From contig RSEE01000001.1 of NCBI GenBank assembly GCA_003971905.1, positions 744,001-808,000 of the forward strand: a stretch of 64,000 nucleotides of DNA, written 5' to 3'. Below are positions 11,776 through 24,518 of this stretch, piece by piece. The notes below the pieces were generated by a model that searched no databases, was not told the DNA's origin, and was given only the letters and a program-made list of their open reading frames with translations. Numbering within the stretch: the stretch's first letter is position 1; each line of letters starts with the position of its first letter. The stretch comes from Moniliella sp. 'wahieum' (lineage: Eukaryota > Basidiomycota > Moniliellomycetes > Moniliellales > Moniliellaceae). A program made the position numbers and the translations under genes.

Positions 11776-12306
11776 ATGGTGCTCCTGCTGTAGGTGCCAT
11801 GCATTCAATTCAATATGGCCTCAAATCCAACCTGATTGTATGTATAGATGCTGCATGGGGACCTTCGAACAGCTTATAGAAAGGGCCGTAGGCGTTCTGC
11901 TGGTGTCCTGATTCAGGCAGTACGGCTCAAGGGGAAGGCTTGAATTGAATCCGAATGCAAGTCCTCCAAACTGGTCCTTCAAGAGATAGGGTGGTGCTGT
12001 TCCAAGAGGAGCACAAGGGGAGGAATGGAAGACGGGGGAGTTGAAGAGAGTGTGGGGGGAACGCGTGTGGGCTAGTATATGTTGGAGTGTTCTAGAAGGT
12101 GCGCAGGCCCCTCTGGCCATGCTTGTGGCCAATCAACATGGGGCAGCAGGCAGGACCGAGACCTGCTTGGCCCACTTCCCTCTGGGCTACAGAAACCAAA
12201 AAGGGACGGGGGATCTTTCATGTAAATGCATCTTTCTCAGACTGTTGCAAAGGGGTGGAAGCGGGCGCGCGCGGGGGGGGGGGGGGGGGGGGGGAGGGGT
12301 AAACGA
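11776..12306. other. Convergent spacer between PDH1 and CDC45, with a G22 tract
   Basis: Holds the 3' ends of both genes. A run of 22 G (12273–12294) preceded by a GC dinucleotide stretch lies 12 bp beyond the CDC45 stop, so it would read as C22 in the CDC45 transcript. No gene seen. Confidence 0.6.
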
Positions 12307-15017
12307 CTAAACGCGCAAGTGGAGGGCCTCGATAAAGGGCATGAGCTGTTCCGCCGGCACGTCGACCAGGTGGGTGTCGAAGCGGTCATGGACCGACTCT
12401 ACCCCAGCTTCCAACGCCGCCGACTGGAACGCCAGTCCAAACCGGTTGGCCTTGACGGCGCCCACTTGCGACCCGCCAGCCAGACGACCACGACGTACAC
12501 TTGCCGTGCCACATCCAGTGCTGCCACCACAAACGCGATTCCACGCCTGGCACTTAGCCGCTCCGCATGGTCCCGCGCCTCCTGCGCGGCCTCTGCTCCT
12601 GCGCGTCTTCCTCGCCTGTGGGGGTTGGAAGAAGAGAGGGTGGTGGGGGGTGCGGGCCGCTTGCGGTTGCGCTGGCGTTGCGCTGCCTGGACGACTTGTG
12701 GTGCGCATGGCGCCGTTCCATGTCGGCAATCGAGTCGCGCAGCGCATCTACCAGCCAATGCGCCAGGCGGGGCCAGCATGGCCGGTTGAGCAAACAAGGC
12801 AAGGTCCGGCCATCCTTGAGTACGACCAGCCGAAAGTTGCGCAGCGCCTTGATCGCGTGCTTCTCTACCAAGGCAATCCCCGTACTGAGCACCGCGCGGT
12901 GAAGCGCTTGGCCAAGACCAGCGACGATTGCAGCAGATCCAAACTGCACAGGACACAAGGCGTAGGGTACAATCAGGTCAGTCTTTGTACTGGGTCGCGC
13001 GTTGAAACGAGAGAGGGAGAGAGAGAAAAGAAAAAAACCTACCTTTGCGGCCGCGTCGCATCCAATGCACTGTAGGCAGCGAAAAAATTGCGCACCCAAG
13101 CGTCTTTGCGACGCTCATCTACTTGGATTGATCCTTGATTCGGGTCCAACTCATCCGTCCCAGTCGAAGCAGTGCCTGGGGGACCCGAGGGGAGCACTCC
13201 CGAGCCAGGCAGACGCCAGGCCGTTTGGACGCAAACCAATCTGATGTGTACGTCCCGCCGGCCGCGGCCGAGGCCGCTCGCCAGCCCTGAGCAGCGGCGG
13301 AGCGGAAAAGGCAAGACCAGGCGCATCGACGGTAACCTGTACGCCGGTCGCGGCGTGCAGCAGCGCCGCAGCGCCTTCGACCGCATCGGCCGCGGAGAGT
13401 TTGGGGCTCGAAAGCCCCGTTGGCGGGCAAAGGAGCGGAAGGTCGAGTCGCCCAGGCCATATTCTCGAGCGATCGTCTTGATGCGCGGGATGAGAGCTTT
13501 GCAAGTCCAGGTCCATGTACGCGTGCGGCTGCCGACACGCCGTCAAGCTGAACCCCATCTTGGCCAACAACCCACGCAGTTGGGCTCGGCCAGTCGCGCC
13601 ATAGGGAAAGTTTGGAGGCGACAAAGCCAGTGTGGAGCATGCTTTCCTCCAGCGACCAGTGGCGGTACAGAACAAACCGAAGTTCGGCATTGACGACGCG
13701 AATGGCGCGGCTGTCGGCACCAAGAGTGCGGGATGCATCCAAGAGCGACTTGGGAGCTTTGGATTTGGTGGTGGAGGACTGATCACACTGGCTCCATCGT
13801 CCATCGCCTTCCTCCTCATCTTGGTCCCCTTGCATCACGTCCCCGCCGCCGCCGCGATCGGGGTCGGGGTTGCGAGCAATCACCCCCTCTGCCAACTCAT
13901 CGGCTTGCTCAGCGTAGGCTGACCCAATCTGCCCACTTGTGTACTGCGATGTTACACCAGAACGGCGAGCCTGAGGCAGGGGACAAAGGGGAGGGTCGGT
14001 CAGTTGACTGTAGACAAAAAGCGATGCGGGGGAGGCAAGAGGGGGGGGGAGGTGGGGGCATACCATAAGATCTCGTTGTCTACACGGCCCAGCGCCTCAG
14101 CCAGCATCCAGAGCATAGCGGCCACGCTGCGCCCCATGGTGGTACCCGTTCGTAGTACCGGGTGAGCACGTTTTGGTAAACGGCGCGTGCGTGATCGGTT
14201 AAGCGTTTTGGCTTGGCTTGGCTTGGTGAAAGGGCAGACCATCCGGCCAATGAGGGTCTTTTTGCGGGGGCGGTCCTCGGGATCAACGTCGCTGCCATAG
14301 TCGGAAGGAGCAGCGTCGGAATCTTCCTCCGAATCGGACGCTTGGCCATCATCAAACTCGAGTTGGTCGTAGGCCTCCATCTCGCTCGACAGGTCGGCCA
14401 CGCCGCCATCGTCCCAGATGCAGATGCGGTCCATGATGTCAGACGTGGCAAAGAGACTGTCCAAGTTCCATGGGCGATGGCTGTCGATCACATGGACCGT
14501 ACAGAGGGGGGCAGGGGCAAGCGCGTTTTTCCTCCTCGTCGTCGCTGAGGGGGTGGAGCGGGCGTCAGCCTGCGAGTGGGCGTGCGAGGTACGGAAGTAG
14601 GTGGAGAGGGAGAGGACGGATCCGAGGTTGAGGAAGACGACGGTGCGGAGCGAGTGTTGGTGGCAACATGCTGCTCGAGGACCTGCTGTAAGCTGGCGTA
14701 CCCTTCCACAGGCACAATCCGGTACGGCACATCGTCGTCGGTGAGGAGACGTGCCAGAGCGGGGCGCCAGCGAGCGCGTCGACGTCGGCAGCAACCAAGA
14801 GGAGAACGGCGGTAGCAGCAGCGCCGAGACGGGCGGGGCGGGGTCAAGCCAGGCGTCGCCTTCGTGGGCGGCGGGGGCGTCGGCGCGCGGCGGAGGCCGA
14901 TGAGTTTGGCGCCGCGCGCGGCGCGGACAATGGCGCGGTAGGCGGTGGCGAAGTCGGGGCCGGGCGGGGCGGTTCTGCGCTCGGACGAGGCGGGCTGGGG
15001 GGGTAGACGAGCACCAT
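12307..15017 (-). CDS. CDC45: DNA replication initiation factor CDC45
   Basis: CDC45 joins MCM2-7 and GINS to form the CMG replicative helicase in the nucleus. From ATG 15017 (MVLVYPP) the blocks run in family order: LVAADVDALAG; DDVPYRIVPVEGYASLQQV; VVFLNLGSVLSL; VHVIDSHRPWNLDSLF; an acidic linker with SDSEEDSDAAPSDYGSD; GTTMGRSVAAMLWMLAEAL; GRVDNEILW; ELRFVLYRHWSLEESM; LLAKMGFSLTACRQPHAYMD; LSAADAVEG; KNFFAAYSALDA-like; ALRNFRLVVLKDG; ANRFGLAFQSAALEAG; FDTHLVDVPAEQLMPFIEAL; stop 12307. An intron at 13971–14063 restores LAVLGVTSQYT once one G is added to a GG run. Several more frame breaks occur in C/G runs. Poly-C tracts abut both ends of the coding region in the mRNA. An essential gene is unlikely to be broken this often, so base-calling error is inferred. 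Confidence 0.93.
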
Positions 15018-15433
15018 GGGGGGGGGGGGGAGGGAGGAGCGGTGGAGGAGGACTGGCGCGGATCCTGCTGGTGTGCGCATCCACTCGTGCTGCCGCTTCA
15101 CCTCCACGCTGCTCGGCGCGACGCGTTCCAGGCCACGCCGCGCGCGCTTTGAAATTGCAGCGCCCAGCCCAGCCGCCTCCTGTCGCGCGCTGCTTCGGGA
15201 GGTCGTCGACAAGTCGGTGGTTCGAGCCCAGGTGGGAACAGCTGCGTCGCTGCTGCCCCCAAAATACGCCCAGGGCATACGTAAGCGCCCCATTACTAAT
15301 TTCTCCCCCCGCTCCCCCTGCCCCCCTACGGGTACTGGGCACTGGCTCGAGGCGCTCTGAGCTGCAGGCCCCAGGCTGAGGCCAGCCTGCTCCTGCTCCC
15401 GCGCCTGCCCTGCCGACACCACCTGCCCCAGCC

Positions 15434-15932
15434 ATGTCTCTCCGCATCGCACAACGCGTGTACACCCTCGGGTGGAGGCAGTCCTCCGCGAACTCGTCTT
15501 CCACGACACGATCGCTGTCGGGACGCTGGTGGGCACCGACCGGAACGGAAACCGGTACTTTGAGAACACCTCGAACCGGGACCACCCGGGCTACCGCGAC
15601 CGGTGGATCGAGTACTCCCAAGGCTTCACCCGCAACGTCTCCCAGATCGACCCCGACTGGCATCCTTGGCTGCACCACATCACCCAGGTGCCCCCCACCC
15701 AAGATGCTGTGCTTCAGGCTAGCAAGCAACCATGGCAGCCCGTAAGTGTCTGCTCCTTCTCGCGCTGTTTCGGTTCCCGTGCGTGTACCCGGATAAGCTG
15801 ACTCGTCCGCGCGCTGGTCGCTGGTAGGTGGACGTGGTGGAGAACCTGACGGGCACCCGGGGCCTACAAGCCCTACCCAACCAGCGGAGGCACATCAACC
15901 CATGGGAGCCCAAGGTGGCCCCACGCGCGTAG
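15434..15932 (+). CDS. NDUFA12: NADH:ubiquinone oxidoreductase subunit NDUFA12 (B17.2 family)
   Basis: An accessory subunit of mitochondrial complex I on the matrix side of the inner membrane. Start MSLRIAQRVYTLG at 15434; then LVGTDRNGNRYFENTSN and RWIEYSQG, the family core (GTD–GN–YFEN, RWVxY); then PDWHPWLHHITQVPPT and, after a clean intron (15742–15827), VENLTGTRG. The end, WEPKVAPRA with TAG at 15930–15932, is near the normal length. One frame break lies between YTLG and AVLRELVFH (about 15475) and another after TGTRG (about 15870), where one missing base turns AYKPYPT out of frame. The paralogous assembly factor NDUFAF2 shares the fold, but the PPEWHxWLH-like and NLTGT blocks favour the structural subunit. 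It is divergent from CDC45, with 416 bp between starts. Confidence 0.85.
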
Positions 15933-17907
15933 CGCGTCCCGGATGAAACCGCAATGTGCATGACTCGGTAGGAACTAAACTTGGACCCATCCATCCCATT
16001 GCTGGCCCGCTTTTTATGGTGCAGGCTCGAGTTGTCCAGGTGGGGAAACTGCCCTTCCTATCTGTCTTGTTATGTAGCTTATGAATGGCTCGACAGCAGA
16101 AGGCCCACGCCACAGACACGTGATCGGATGATTGCCAGGCAGCAGAAACCCTCTCCGCTACAATGACCTCTTATCCAAATCCTGCAGGCCTAAGAGTGGA
16201 TCGAGACCGGTACCATGAGCAAGCTAGAGGAGGTCAAAGGTAAAGCTTTGGCTCTTAGCAAGGTTGGTAGTCACGAGGTGGGGGGGGGGGCTGCGGACGT
16301 GATGGCAAAAACAGCCGAGAGTGAAGGCATTGGACGAAGTCAGGCCCTGCAAGCCTCTCGATGCCTCCAAATCGATGGTATAGCCCGAACCTTGGCACCG
16401 CCAAAAGAAGTGCTTGGTTGAGGACGAGACCCCAATCATTGATGGTGACCCTGTCTGAACGCTTGAGCTTTCGAGGACGCTGGCTCCCAACCCACAGAAC
16501 GAGTACCATTGATAATTTCCCAGTCTCCCTTGCTGGCTAGGGAGGCAAGAATGAGGACGGCCAGTGCAAACAATTTTCCGGAGATTTACATCGTATGAGC
16601 AGTGACATCCATCGCCTCAAGAACTTCGGTGCAAAGTACTTGTGCATGGGTCTGTGTGGGTGGTGGACAGGCTGCCCCCCTACGTGCAAGGTTGTCCCTG
16701 GGCCAGAACTTCCATGGTCAGCTGCTCCAGTTGATCAACCTGAGCAACCGCAACCATCGCGCCGCGATCGCAGTATCGGCGGGGGCTGCCCCTCTGTGGA
16801 GCCGAACAATGTCCCCGACTTGATTGCATCCGTCTACTATACAACGCATCCACCTACTGGGTATCTCCACCAATGAAACCCTCGGTCCCAATGCAGTGAT
16901 GTAACCACACCTTGGAAGGCAACACGGAAGAACATGAAGGATCATTGAAGGTATCCGCCGCAGCAGATGCAGCCTTTTTGCCGGTTGAGTCGGAGCCAGA
17001 GCCGCACGGGGATAGTGTGTGACGGCCTCAGGACGCTCAGGGCGCTCAGGGAAGCCAGGACGATTTGAACTTATTCTTCAGTTGCGCTTATAACTGCCCC
17101 CGCAGCTATGTTTAGATGGCCCACACAAAGTACTTGGCGGACCAGGTCACTTCTATTCACATTGTGTAGGTGGGATGTGTTATACTTCCAACTGACCATC
17201 AGGGGGGAGCAATGAGACGCGCACAACTGGCTCGCAGCGAACAGTGCAGACTTTGTGGACAACATAGCAAGGGGCTGCCCCTCCCTTCCGAGTCGCTTCG
17301 GGCGATGCAAGCCAAGTCGCTTCGGCAGCTGCCTTCGACGGTTCGCGCAGCTTGACGATCGACGGGTCATTTTGCCAGCACCTGGAAACACGAGAAATGT
17401 CTTTCGAGTCTGTCCAGTCCAAGTGCGGTATACGCATCAGCGCATCAGCGTATCAGCGCTCTCAGTTTCAAAATTGCACGTAACATTTGAAAACGCGATC
17501 ACGTGCAAACACGTGATCGCCCACGCGGTCCCGATCACCGTGAATCCAATTCCAAACCCCAACCCTATCGCCCTCAGGTCACGCGCACGCGGCCACTCAA
17601 ACACTGCACTGAGCTCATGCGAGCGCCTTCCTCACCACGAGAGACAGAGCAGATGCCGTGGCCTATGCCAGCGCACACGCTCAGCTGAGCCTTTCTCGTT
17701 GCGCCCCAGTGGGCGCACTACTTCGTTTGCTGTATGGTGGCAACTAGCTAGGATCGATTTCAGCGTTCGCCCCCCGCCGTGCGCGACGCCAAGCCAACCG
17801 AGTCAAAACGAGTCATAGAAAATTAGATCGCCTAGGAGTACAGGAACCAGCGGCCCAAAGCCGCGCCAACGAAGTCAAACGGAAGGGGAGAGGGAAAAGG
17901 AGAGCGC
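15933..17907. other. Spacer with no recognisable gene
   Basis: Contains a period-9 motif (GGACGCTCA, GGGCGCTCA) near 17030 and an octamer array at 17434–17457 (GCATCAGC, GCATCAGC, GTATCAGC). Short frames such as 16215–16421 and 17255–17818 have no domain signatures. Confidence 0.5.
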
Positions 17908-18459
<552 letters not shown>

Positions 18460-18539
18460 CTACTCACACTTTGGATAAGAGTACCGACGGCGGTGGGGAG
18501 GGGGAAAAAAGGCGGGTCGAGGGCGGCGGGGGACGGGGG

Positions 18540-18547
18540 TATTTATA
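18540..18547 (-). promoter_or_regulatory. TATA box of histone H3
   Basis: TATAAATA on the minus strand, about 220 bp upstream of the H3 start codon. ATTGG/CCAAT motifs follow further upstream near 18800 and 18832. The order (CCAAT, TATA, leader) suits a strongly expressed histone promoter. Confidence 0.6.
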
Positions 18548-20113
18548 CGCGCGCTTCCTTGGTTGAGCGCGTGGCTGTTGGCTCAGAAACGGGGCGCTCG
18601 GGGCAGAAATGATGCGCTTGCGGACGGGCCCGGAGGGGGAAGGCAGAGGGGGACGCACGGGGGCAGTGGCATCGGTAGCCACTAGCCCTCCTCGCCGTCG
18701 CTGTGGCATCCTGGCCTGCCATTCCCCTCGCTTCCCTGCTCCGTCGCTGGCTTGCGCCGTGCCTGCCGCGGCTTGCACCCCGTCCCCTGCTCTCGATTTT
18801 TCATTGGCCGCTCTGGCACCAGGTATCACCCGCCAATCACTGTTCCCGTTTCCCCCCTCGGCCAACCCATTCAAAACGTCCAACGTGTTCGTCGCAACAA
18901 CTCCCGACAAAGACCGGGAGCTGGCAATCGCCACACCAGCAGGATCGGCATGATGCAACCGGGCAGTGTCGCGCTATTGGTGAGATGCCTGGATGATCAA
19001 TGATCGAGATCGATGATCAATTGAATATGGAATCGAGCTTCGAGGAGGCCTCAGGCTCAACTCAGCGCTGAGGCCGAGGACTGCAGGGTACTGCTTACTA
19101 GCTGCCATTGTCATTAGTACTTAGTTGTCGCTGGTTGGCCCAGTAGGGCGGGGGAGGGACTGGGGTGGGTATGTATGGCATAGTGGCAGTGTAGCCAGAC
19201 TTTGCTAGAGTGAAGGTAGTGATGGCAGGATGCCGTTTCCCTTCCAGCTTCACGCTCCAAGTCCTATTCTCTCAGTGTACTCATCTAGTCATAGTACCCA
19301 ACATCCAATAGCTACCCGGGCGTCGTAGCCCAGGGAGGAGCCCGGAAGGAGCTGAAGCCTGCGTTGCCATCCCAGCCGGCCCAGCAGAGCCTTTTAGATG
19401 GGTCCAGAGGACGAGTCCTGCTAGGTCATCGCATCCTGGTGCTATTCTGGAAGCGTCGTTAAAAACTTTCACACCTCTGTCGACTTGAGGCACTCTGCTT
19501 AGAAACCAGTCTGGCTGTATGTTGCAAGTGTTAGATTCACATTCCATCTCCCCAGGCCCTACCCGCACCCTCCTCCCACGAGGACCATATGCGTGCTTTC
19601 GCCGTGCGGATACTGATAAGCCAACCCTAGCTACCATACCCCCCGCCTGCTCCGACTGATTGGAACCTTACCTCCGCATAGTGCTTCGGCCACCACTGCG
19701 GAACAGCGCTGGCCGGGCTAGCTGCCCAGGCGTTTGGGCGGGGGAGCTGGCTACGTCACGAACAGCAGCTTCAGGGCACTGATCGAGTGATCCAGTGTGC
19801 AACAAATTAAGGCTGCAAGTTGGCCCTGGCCGCCAATGATAACCGTCTAGCGGGGTGGAGTCGGGCAGTTACTCGTCGGGCCTCAGGCACAGCGCCTCAG
19901 TCCCCAGTCTGGCCGGCGATGTGCAGGGCCTGGACCAATGCCAGAGTGCCTGCCCAAATCAACGTTCAGCAGGTCTCTGATCCGCCTCGACACATCCAGC
20001 CGATCCGCTCCCATCACGTTGGGTATCAACGGCCTGTCTGAACTCTGAACCAGGCCTCCATTAACTATCCCCGCCCCGCTTCCCTCCCGCTGCCACCGCT
20101 GCGTTTTCCCAAG
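18548..20113. other. Spacer upstream of H3 and the MFS gene
   Basis: H3 promoter region, then sequence with no recognisable gene. GATGATC/AATGATC heptamers lie at 18992–19025 and CTCAGCGCTGAGG-type palindromes near 19060. Confidence 0.5.
18992..19025. repeat. GATGATC heptamer array
   Basis: GATGATC, AATGATC, GAGATC (one base short), GATGATC, AATTGAA. Nearly constant 7-bp phase with GATC palindromes in each unit. Confidence 0.7.
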
Positions 20114-21687
20114 ATGGTCAATCCGTGGGTGCAGATTGCCTGCGCCACTACCTGGTGCCTCCTCTCCGCCGGCGTTTGCTTTGGCTTTGCGGCCATCAAG
20201 CCCGTCTTTATCGCCGAGGGTGTGTACTCGGAGCTATGCCAACCTGGCAAAGCGCCTTGCCAGGCCCAAGACCTGCAGCTCAACTTTATGTGGACCGTTG
20301 CTGCCGGTAGCACCAACGCCGTCTCGCTCATTGTCGGCGCTGTGCTGGACCACAAGGGTCCACGCGCCTGCGGCTTTATCGGGGTCGTTTTCCTCACCCT
20401 TGGCGCTCTACTACTGAGTGAGCAGCCGTCGAACAGTTGGTTCGACCCTTTCATGGTTGGGTACTCGGTTCTTGCGCTCGGCGGTCCATTTGTCTTTATC
20501 TCTACCTTCCAGTTGGCCAACGCAGTGCCCGACCACTCGGGCAAGGTTCTTGCCGCCATCACGGGTGCGTTTGACACGTCCTCTGCCCTCTTTCTCTTTT
20601 ATCGACTTGCCTACCAGCATACGGTCAAGGGCATTTCCCTCTCCACCTTCTTCCGCCTCTACCTCGTTGTACCCCTCTTCATTCTGTTGTGCCAGCTGTT
20701 TCATGCCCACGAGAGTTACACCGCCGGGGGGCTAAAGCCTTCGGGTGAGATTGCCCAGGCGGTGAACGAGGCGACCGAACACGAACAGCTGCTGGAGCAG
20801 CACCAGGAGAACATGTCTTCGTTCGGTCGCATCGGTGGCAACCAAGGTGGTCTAGCAGCAGGCACGAGCGCGTTTAGCATTGTTGGCAGTGTGCCTGAAG
20901 GCGGACGCCTGGCTGCACTCCATCCAACTTGAACCTTGACGCCTCCTATCTCGCTGATGTGCATGAAGACGTGACCGAGCGTCTGATCCGCAAGACGGGC
21001 GGCATCTTTGGCATCTTGGATGGACGCAGTGCCAGCGAACAAATCTGTTCCCCTTGGTTCATGCTCATTCTCGTCATGACCTGTCTGTGCATGCTGCGCA
21101 TCAACTTTTTCATCTCGACCGTCAGTGCTCAGGAGCTCTTTTTGGTGGGGCCCTCGGGTGCCAGCACGATTGGGGGCTTGTTTGATGTCGCGCTTCCGGC
21201 GGGAGGGGTGGTGGCGATCCCGTTCATTGGGATGCTTCTGGACGAGTTGACGACGTTCCAGGTGCTGGAGGTGATGTGCACGGCGAGTGTGCTGACGGGT
21301 GTCTTGGGGTGCTTCCGTTCCTTTTGGCTCAACATTCTGGGTGTACTGATCTTGGTAGTTTACCGTCCCTTCTATTACTCGGTCACCACCGAGCTGGCTG
21401 CCAAGGTGTTTGGACCGATCACGTTTGGGCGTCTGTACGGATTGATTATGACGCTTTCGGGTGTGTTCAACATGCTGCAGGCCGTGCTGGATCGTTCGCT
21501 TCACGGGCCGCTCCACGGCAACCCCATCCCGATCAACCTGCTGCTTACGGGCGCAACAGCGGTGACGGCGTTGTCGCTGCTGGCATACACCAAACACGAG
21601 GGCGCTCGTCGGCTCAAGCAGATTGAGGCGGGCGAGGACGAGGAAGAGGAGGAAGAGGCGGTCCGCGGATCTTATGGGGCGGTATGA
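20114..21687 (+). CDS. FMP42: MFS transporter of the FMP42/SLC43-like family
   Basis: A multi-pass membrane carrier resembling yeast FMP42 (YMR221C); its substrate is not known for fungi. ATG 20114 opens a first transmembrane segment (WVQIACATTWCLLSAGVCFG). Further segments follow: FMWTVAAGSTNAVSLIVGAV, GFIGVVFLTLGALLL, FMVGYSVLALGGPFVFIST, then a long hydrophilic middle loop (HEQLLEQHQENMSS). The second half carries WFMLILVMTCLCML, FDVALPAGGVVAIPFIGMLL, VLTGVLGCF, ILGVLILVVYRPFYYS and a C-terminal acidic tail (GEDEEEEEEAV). About 12 segments are visible in total. One frame break near 20915–20928 in the loop separates the halves; adding one C to a CC run joins HPT/HPN to NLDASYLADVHEDV. No intron is seen. 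Confidence 0.85.
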
Positions 21688-21850
21688 TATCTCGATGAGA
21701 GCGACGTCTCTCTTCTTCTGCTGTGGTGGCAGCGTCTGCAACTGTGGCAGTGTTGTGCGAACTGCTTTCGCCTGCTCCCCTACCTCCCACTCCCTTTGTC
21801 TTTTTGCCTACTATTAATCGTGCGTGTTGTTTGGCTGTTACTATGTGATG

Positions 21851-21864
21851 GATGTGTGATGTGT
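21851..21864. repeat. GATGTGT heptamer pair
   Basis: Two exact GATGTGT units followed by GCTAGCC; identical to the units at 44–57. Confidence 0.65.
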
Positions 21865-22261
21865 GCTAGCCGCAGACTGGCAGCCTGAAGCACTGTGGCA
21901 GACTGGGGGTGCTTTAAAGTTTAACATTGCCACTGGCAGTGAACAACACGCAGCCTGATCGAGTGACTAGCTAGTGATCTGATCTGGCACGCACCAGTGG
22001 GGAGTTCCTGGCGCGGCACGTGCTGCGTGTGCTGGGTGAGTATGCCCTCCCCTTTCACGCAGCCCCCCCGGCCCCGCTTGGCGTCGCAGCCGGCGGGCAG
22101 CAGCGGGCAGCGAGCATCGAGCGCCGGCTTGAAAGTTGAAGCCTCAACTTCTGCCGCGCGCCTCGTTCACCTTGCCGTCCGGCGCATCGGCCCGGAACAC
22201 CTGGCCAGCAGCAAGCCGCTTGCGCTGGAAGCCTCCAGCTCCCAGGCGCACCACACCCCTG

Positions 22262-22299
22262 CCAACACCAACACCAACACCAACACCAACACCAACAAC
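22262..22299. repeat. Hexamer microsatellite (CCAACA)n
   Basis: Six tandem hexamers ending about 20 bp before the ATG at 22318, so probably in the 5' leader of the TMEM135-like gene. Confidence 0.85.
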
Positions 22300-22317
22300 A
22301 TCGCCAACCCCAACGCC

Positions 22318-24518
22318 ATGTCGACCCGCCCCCCTGTCCGCCTGCGGAACCCCCCTGGCTCCTCTCACGGCGCTCCTGTCGTCCTCGGTGCTTGCCCCCG
22401 CCACGCGCGCCTACCTCATCGGCCTTCTCGCCGATGCCATCCCAACCATCCTCAAGATCCTCGTCAAGTTTTCCCGAGCCCACATGCGCCGTGCTAGTCA
22501 AATCAGCCGTCGTCTCGCAGAAGAGCAGCTTCCATCCGTGCCCGAGAACCATACGCAGGCTGAGCGCGCTGCCGCCAAGGCCCGCACCAGCCACAAGGCT
22601 GTCCGCCGGACCATCTTCGAGGCCCTCACTGCCCTTCCATCGCTCCTCCTCACCACCCTTCGTGCCATCCTATCGGCCGCACACAATCCTCATGGCCTGG
22701 CCTTGTGTGGAGCGTTCACTGTACTTGTTTGGCGCATTCTGGAAGCTTATCTGTACCAGGCTCTGGCCCGGCTCCGGCCTGGCATGGTCAGCGCCAACGC
22801 TCAGCGTGCGCGCGTGATGGCCTCGTTTGTGTCTGCTACCGCCTCGGCGGTGGTAGCCCTGCACTATCTTGGCTCAGGGCTCGCTCCTGTTCCCCGTCGA
22901 ACCCAAGGGATGAGGGAGCGAGGTCTGGGCCGATCTCCCAGCGCCGTGCTTTTGTTCCGTAAACTCCAGACCCCCACGCCGCTTGCTCCGGGGGGGCACT
23001 TTATGTCGCGCCTCACCAACTTGAGTATCCCCGTCTCCCCCAGCGATCCAGGTGCCACATCTCCCGCACGAAAGCGCGCTTTATCAGGTACATGCGCTGG
23101 AGCCCAGGAAACGGCCTCATCCCAGCCACTGCCTGAAGAGGACAAGCCCGTGCCCAGCCCCACACTGGAGTTTACCCTCTCCCTCCTAGTCCGGGCCATT
23201 GACACGGCCACCCGGGTTGTGCCCGTCATCATGGCTGGCTCGGCGGTTGTGGCGCCACACAAGGCCGTGCCGGCGGCTGCACCGGCTCACCGCAATGCTC
23301 TGCGCCGCGCCCTGGGAGCGGTGGGTCACTGGGCTTCCGACCAACGCGATGGGCTGCTTTTTGTTGTGTGTTGTGCGGAAATTATGTACTCGTGGTTTTA
23401 TGAGCCGCAACGCTTGTCGCCCATGTACAACAAATGGTGCGTTCACCCCCATGTGCTCTGTCGTTGCGTTGGGGTGTCTTTCCCGTGTTGCTGACCCGGG
23501 ACGCTTGGTAGGATTACCAATCTGGCTTCGATGGACGAGCGCTGCCTAACGGCATTGCGGTGCCACCGAACGGGCAAGCCTTACCATTGGAAGTATGGCC
23601 AAAAGCATGACTTGGAAGTGGGATCGATCGCGCTCATGTCGGGCTTGGCCGAGTCGCTTGGGTATCCATACGAATGGGGCGACCCAACCCGCGTGCCCCA
23701 AACGGCAGCGGAGGCCAAGATGCTGCGTGACGCGGCGCGGGCGAAAAACCGCGCGCGATGCGAAAAGGAAGGGATCGACTTCGATTCACTTCCTCCCATC
23801 GAACAGGACGAAGGATACGTCCTGGCTGGCGCCGCTGGTCCTCGCGGGCGAGGGGAGATGGGGGGCGTGCCGTGCGAAGTGGTGCATTGCGGCATCACAG
23901 GGTCCAACTGTTATGCTGATGCGGGTCTGCGCTGGCTGCGTGGATTCAAAGCCAGCTTGGCCATCTACATTCCCGTTCACCTCGCCCCCGTCTCCTCTTT
24001 GCCCCACGCACTTTTTTCCGTCATCCCTTTGCCGGGCTGTGGCGTGCGCTCAAGGGGGCCTCACGCAGCAGCGCGTTCCTCGCCACGTTTATTGCTATCA
24101 TCTGGTTCTTAGTGTGCATGGTGCGCACCGAGGTGTGCCCTCGCCTGTTCCCCAATGTGTCGTTCAACGTATGGGACCATGGGTACGGAGAGATCCTTGG
24201 TTCGTGGGGTGTGGCTGGTCCGTCTTTTTGGAAGAGAAGCGCAAACGGGCCGAGATGGCGCTGTACGTGGCACCCCGTGCGCTCTTTGCTCTCATCGAGT
24301 CCTTCCGCCCCGGCTGGCTCAACGACCGGCGGCATCTGTCGGCTCGGATCACCGAACGTACCCTCTTTGGTCTCTCCACCGGCCTTCTCCTCACCACCGC
24401 CCGCTTTCGCCCCGACTTGCTGCGCGGGATTGCATCCATTCTGCCTTGGGTCGTCCGCGACCCCTCTATGCGCAAGGTCCGCATCACCGGCGACCGCGCT
24501 GTGCCCGCCCTGTTGTGA
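22318..24518 (+). CDS. TMEM135-like multi-pass membrane protein
   Basis: The TMEM135 family consists of peroxisomal/mitochondrial membrane proteins linked to organelle division and lipid handling in animals; fungal members are poorly studied. After MSTRPPVRLRNPPG the main frame gives ATRAYLIGLLADAIPTILKI, HGLALCGAFTVLVWRIL, VMASFVSATASAVVALHYLG, LLFVVCCAEIMYSWFYEP, LSPMYNKW, then an intron (23437–23511) and ITNLASMDER. A conserved Cys/His-rich stretch follows (PCEVVHCGITGSNC), then AFLATFIAIIWFLVCMVRTE, GWLNDRRHLSARITERTLF, and the stop at 24518. Frame breaks occur near 22350, 24040, 24200 and 24235. The long Pro/Ser insertion around 23030–23160 is typical of fungal members. The start at 22318 is the only ATG after the (CCAACA)n leader and needs one frame shift in a C run. 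Confidence 0.8.

Larger units (their letters stand above)
21688..22317. other. Spacer upstream of the TMEM135-like gene
   Basis: Contains a GATGTGT heptamer pair at 21851, a GC-rich part at 22040–22130, and an AACACC hexamer repeat at 22262–22299 just before the next start codon. No gene seen. Confidence 0.5.

Noticed and set aside
15150-15245. Possible tRNA around GGTTCGAGCC at 15219
   Set aside because: The T stem has only three of five pairs and no matching acceptor or anticodon arm could be found.
14488-15729. 413-codon minus-strand frame as one protein
   Set aside because: It mixes the CDC45 N-terminus with antisense of NDUFA12 and the spacer; only the part below 15017 has CDC45 motifs.
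16215-17818. Small open frames between NDUFA12 and histone H3
   Set aside because: Short, overlapping on both strands, and without domains or splice logic.
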